DNA from: a virus
Reading direction: 5' to 3' (one strand)
Length of the DNA: 64,000 nt
Virus record (IMG/VR): IMGVR_UViG_3300033150_001207
Location: 1 to 64,000 of that record
Within the stretch, counting starts at the first letter, position 1. The number at the start of each line of letters is the position of its first letter. Below, piece by piece: positions 60,773 through 64,000 of this stretch. The notes under the pieces are model-generated. The model ran no database searches and was not told the DNA's origin. It saw only the letters and a program-made list of their open reading frames with translations. A program made the translations under genes and the position numbers.

Positions 60773-60970
60773 GTGATAAACGTTTACAAAGATGAAAATA
60801 CTACTGCTGACCGCTGGATAGTCGAGTGTACCTCATTGAATCTATTGATAGAAGAAGTCGGCATCGAAAATGCCATAAGCAGATTTTGTGATGTACTCAA
60901 AGGTTTCTTGATTGAAAGCCATCGCAGAGGCAAACTGGCAAAAATATTGGATAATCAGCATGAAAGATAA
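60773..60970 (+). CDS. Hypothetical small protein (65 aa)
   Basis: GTG start behind AAAGGGAATATAA. Helical, acidic N-terminal half, basic end (LIESHRRGKLAKILD). No family recognised. Confidence 0.55.
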   Translation: MINVYKDENTTADRWIVECTSLNLLIEEVGIENAISRFCDVLKGFLIESHRRGKLAKILDNQHER

Positions 60971-61000
60971 TCCTTGGCTCGCTAACGAAAGACAATTACG

Positions 61001-61285
61001 GTGGTAAGGCTGTCATATACAGATACAATTACGGTAATCAAGGAATCGAGTATTCCGCAACGGGATAAGGATGATATGATAAAATCTGTTAATTATTTGC
61101 AAGAGTGTGGGGATGCGCCACTTGGCTACGGTTTTACTGTTGAGATATGCTCCCACTGCGGTTACCAGCAACTTTCTATTCATCCAATTCCCATGAAACA
61201 TCCGAGTGAATGCAATAAGTGTGGCAGGAAGGCCTGTTACGTGGATGAAGATTTTGAGAACGAATTCAAAAGCAAGGAAATGTAA
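61001..61285 (+). CDS. Zinc-ribbon protein (94 aa)
   Basis: GTG start with a poor ribosome site. CSHCGYQQL near residue 50 and CNKCGRKACYV near residue 74 form a four-cysteine ribbon on a helical N-terminal region. Unknown partner. Confidence 0.6.
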   Translation: MVRLSYTDTITVIKESSIPQRDKDDMIKSVNYLQECGDAPLGYGFTVEICSHCGYQQLSIHPIPMKHPSECNKCGRKACYVDEDFENEFKSKEM

Positions 61286-61357
61286 ATGGAATTCACTACA
61301 CAGATACTAATTGTGGCATTATTAATAATCGTACTATTTGTTGCTGTAAATAGATAA
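61286..61357 (+). CDS. Single-span membrane peptide (23 aa)
   Basis: ATG directly after the previous stop (TAAATG), behind AAGGAAATGTAA. MEFTTQILIVALLIIVLFVA is one membrane helix. Tiny, but the ribosome site and composition support it. Confidence 0.5.
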   Translation: MEFTTQILIVALLIIVLFVAVNR

Positions 61358-61421
61358 GAAACCGAAAGTAACCAAGCAATTTCCCAGATAGTACACATAA
61401 ACATTAACACGGGAGAACTAC

Positions 61422-62702
61422 ATGAGTAACCATTATAAATTACCTGATGATATTCTCTTCGAGCAATTCCGCAAAATAATCCTCGAATATCCTGATATAA
61501 GCGCAGATAAATACGACAAACTACAAGTTCCAAATAAGCCGCCACGTACAACATTGCGGCGTCGCTTTGGTGAATGGCAAAATATAAAAGCAATGGCGCT
61601 CGGCGGCGGCGATGTAGAGATTATTGTAGAAAATGTGCGACTGGCTAAACAAAAACAGCGGTTTGAAGACAGAAACAGAATCGAGCGTAAAAGTTTCCGC
61701 CAATATTGCCGTATTGAAAATGCTGTCGTAGAACTTAATAAAAAATTTATTGATCTGCTCGAACACAACAGCCTCAAAAGATTTGTCAAGCACTTTAAAC
61801 CGAGTAAACCAATAGATGAAAATGCTGTCGGTCTTTTGCACTTTACGGATGCTCATTTTAATGAACTTGTTGAACTCGCAAATAATAGGTACGATTTTGT
61901 TATAGCAAGTAAACGCTGTAAAAAGTTGGTTAGAAAAGCAAAGCAATATTTTAAGCTCTTTAATATAAAGAATATTCTGTTTGCAATGACGGGAGATCTG
62001 ATTAACAGCGATCGCCGCTTGGATGAACTGCTCAGCCAGGCGACTAATAGAAGCAAGGCTATGTTTCTTTCTGTGGAAATAATACAACAAATGTTGCTTG
62101 ATTTAAATTCGGATTTCAACGTTACCGTTGCGTGCGTAACGGGTAATGAATCGAGGATACCGAATGATATTGCGTGGACAGATATAGTGGTGACCGATAA
62201 CTATGATTTTAGTATATTTAATATTTTACGATATCTGTTCAAAGACTGTAAGGGTATAGACTTTAATATTGGTGATAGTTACTCAGAACAGGTAATAAGC
62301 GTTGCTGGACAAAATGTGCTTCTCATTCACGGCAACCAGATAAGCACTAAAATTGAAGAATCGATACAGAAAATTAAAGGTAAATGGGCAGCAAAAGGTG
62401 TGATTGTCGATTTCGTGATATGCGGGAACGTGCACAGCTGTCGCATAGGTGATACATATGCAAGGGGAAGCTCTGTCGTGGGGGCTAATGCATATTCAGA
62501 GGAGGGACTTCAACTAACCTCACGTGCCAGTCAAAACATCCATATATTTTTTCCAGATAAAACACGAGACTCAATTCGTATAGATTTACAGGATGTATCA
62601 GGTGAAGAAGGATATGATATCAGCAGGGAATTGGAAGAATATTGCGCAAAAAGCGCCGAGAAACTACACAAACCTATAACCATATTTAAAATACAAATAT
62701 AA
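61422..62702 (+). CDS. Calcineurin-like metallophosphoesterase (426 aa)
   Basis: ATG behind GGGAGAACTAC. A helical, basic N-terminal ~140 residues precede the phosphoesterase core: HFTDAHF (DxH), FAMTGDLIN (GD), VTGNESR (GNxx), LIHGNQ (H) and ICGNVHS (GxxH), in the right order for a two-metal active site. Substrate unknown; DNA repair or nuclease roles are common for phage members. Confidence 0.8.
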   Translation: MSNHYKLPDDILFEQFRKIILEYPDISADKYDKLQVPNKPPRTTLRRRFGEWQNIKAMALGGGDVEIIVENVRLAKQKQRFEDRNRIERKSFRQYCRIENAVVELNKKFIDLLEHNSLKRFVKHFKPSKPIDENAVGLLHFTDAHFNELVELANNRYDFVIASKRCKKLVRKAKQYFKLFNIKNILFAMTGDLINSDRRLDELLSQATNRSKAMFLSVEIIQQMLLDLNSDFNVTVACVTGNESRIPNDIAWTDIVVTDNYDFSIFNILRYLFKDCKGIDFNIGDSYSEQVISVAGQNVLLIHGNQISTKIEESIQKIKGKWAAKGVIVDFVICGNVHSCRIGDTYARGSSVVGANAYSEEGLQLTSRASQNIHIFFPDKTRDSIRIDLQDVSGEEGYDISRELEEYCAKSAEKLHKPITIFKIQI

Positions 62703-62794
62703 ACAGAAATACATATCATTTACAATTGTTATTGTTTAGCTTTACTTGGTACAGCATAAAACATTTATTGCCCTCTACCATGATAATCCTCTTT

Positions 62795-64000
62795 TCACCA
62801 GATAAGACATCTCAAGAAGTAATCACTAAATAGTTCTCTATGTTTCACAATTATATTTTCTATATGTGTATCTAGCAAATAGATAGTACAGTAATCATCC
62901 TGACTTCTGATTCCACGTCCACATTGTTGTTCCAATGTCTGTGCAGCTTCCGCTTTGTACCAATAGTTCCCGATATGCGGGGTGTAGGCTTTTGCAGATA
63001 CCATTTTATCCCCCAAATCAGGATAACTCAGTTTGGTTACGATAATAAATCTTGCCAACTCATCGTCTAACGAAATACCCCTATCGCACGAGGGGGATAC
63101 GAGAACTAACGGTCTATCTGATTCTTTGAATTTGTCTATCTGTTCAATTCTGTTTTCAAGTTCATGTGTTATCAGTCTACCATTATGGTTGCAATGTTCC
63201 ATTATTAAATCTCTTAGCCTGTAGTTAGTAGTATGTATTAATCCTTTTTGTTCAGCATGTTCTTCCAGTATCTTATTTATTTCACTTGCAACCTTATCAA
63301 ACTCTTTATATCCATGTTTGGTCGCCATATTAGCAGTAGACTTAAGGTATATCGGTCTTTTCTTCGGATCGAATAAGCTCGGCACTTCCATATAATCCAT
63401 TTCATTCATCGGTATACCAGTCTCTTGCGACAGTATAGGCAACGGTGGTAGCTTAGCGCTCATTAACACCATTTTCCCCTGTTCATTTTCATTTCCGATA
63501 TGTCTTCTTATAAATTCATCAGTCATTTCTGGCGTTATCCACACGGGTGAAAACGACCATACTCTACCGAATTTACCTATCCATTCCTGAAATATCCAGT
63601 TTTTATCAAGAAATCTCTCAAACATTCCAAGTCTACGCATAAACCCTTCGTACTTCTCAAATATTTTCCTTTCATGGGCTGATTCGTCCAGTTTATCATA
63701 TTCTTTCTTTACTTTTATACGGTTGATATGCGCCCAGTCTTTCCATGATTTAATTCCATTCTCACATGCTGTTTTGTACTTCGGTGGTACTATGTTAAAC
63801 TTAGCAATTTGCCATTCCGAGACCTGAAGTTTGATAAAATTGAGCAACTCATTTTTTAGCGTATCAGCCTCGTCGCAGATCAATAATCTTGAACCCGAAA
63901 ACTCACCCACATAGTTACATTCATTTAGAAAGAGTTGATAATTGAGCAATCTCAGGGGGTGATTAACGACCTTCTTTTTCTGCACTCTATATAAACATTT
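62795..64000 (-). CDS. DinG/XPD-like superfamily 2 helicase, 5' part beyond the window
   Basis: The frame is open through the right edge; a GTG at 63985 is not convincing as a start because codons upstream are also open. LLICDEADTLKNEL is the DEAD-box Walker B. VLVSPSCDRGISLDDELARF and QQCGRGIRSQDDYCTIYLLD are motifs V and VI of the Rad3/DinG group. Only about the C-terminal 400 residues are visible, so Walker A and any iron-sulphur cysteines are off-window. Confidence 0.82.
   Translation of the reverse strand, partial: KCLYRVQKKKVVNHPLRLLNYQLFLNECNYVGEFSGSRLLICDEADTLKNELLNFIKLQVSEWQIAKFNIVPPKYKTACENGIKSWKDWAHINRIKVKKEYDKLDESAHERKIFEKYEGFMRRLGMFERFLDKNWIFQEWIGKFGRVWSFSPVWITPEMTDEFIRRHIGNENEQGKMVLMSAKLPPLPILSQETGIPMNEMDYMEVPSLFDPKKRPIYLKSTANMATKHGYKEFDKVASEINKILEEHAEQKGLIHTTNYRLRDLIMEHCNHNGRLITHELENRIEQIDKFKESDRPLVLVSPSCDRGISLDDELARFIIVTKLSYPDLGDKMVSAKAYTPHIGNYWYKAEAAQTLEQQCGRGIRSQDDYCTIYLLDTHIENIIVKHRELFSDYFLRCLIW

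Noticed and set aside
62795-63985. Complete helicase starting at GTG 63985
   Set aside because: The frame is open upstream to the window edge and Walker A is missing, so the gene is cut by the window.

Overview
The window is a piece of an AT-rich tailed-phage (Caudoviricetes) genome, probably lytic and podovirus-like. It has a terminase pair, portal, scaffold, major capsid protein, adaptor/stabilisation proteins, internal (ejected) proteins, tail fibres and a lysozyme-holin pair in canonical order. I see no tape-measure protein, tail-tube protein, sheath or baseplate series, and no integrase. Genes are dense, mostly preceded by good AGGAGG-type ribosome sites, and many are stop/start coupled. 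The host cannot be named from this sequence. Both ends are cut: the gene at 1-363 and the helicase at 62795-64000 run off the window.

Layout. (1) 1-5431, leftward: about 20 small unknown or zinc-ribbon genes plus a Dam-type methylase, driven from a consensus promoter at 5477-5505. (2) 5506-7226: 1.7 kb without credible genes, packed with palindromes, a 9-bp minisatellite and a hairpin element. (3) 7227-14572, leftward: a resolvase-type HTH protein, HExxH protein, zinc ribbons, a tandem ribbon-helix-helix (RHH) protein preceded by ten 11-bp phased iterons, an SPPY methylase, a PAPS-reductase-like protein and a frameshifted MT-A70 methylase. (4) 14689-17610, rightward: a short block with an exported 3D-like protein and small genes. 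(5) 17640-18953, leftward: a candidate small RNA, a broken NrdD-like fragment and a DPPY methylase. (6) 19035-60476, rightward: the late operon. It runs terminase, portal, head decoration, a sugar/glycosylation cassette (epimerase, PP-loop protein, two GT-B glycosyltransferases), scaffold, intron-split major capsid gene, three adaptor paralogues, a repeat-bearing stabilisation protein, fibre modules, ejected proteins including a 2327-residue polyvalent protein, secreted glycan-binding-like proteins, and lysis genes. (7) 60478-62702: a tRNA-like element, small genes and a metallophosphoesterase. (8) 62795-64000, leftward: a truncated DinG/XPD-like helicase.

Regulation. Eleven near-identical promoters of the form TTGACA-N17-TATATT (or TATACT) sit at the heads of transcription units on both strands, so early and late genes appear to use a host vegetative sigma factor. 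Two of them feed straight into the same folded RNA leader. The features most worth following up are this folded leader family (6014, 28445, 58260), the iteron/RHH locus (9495-10366), the repeat-rich region at 5.5-7.2 kb, and apparent ATA start codons. There is also an unusual number of broken small genes (in-frame stops, frameshifts), which could be real decay, recoding or assembly error.
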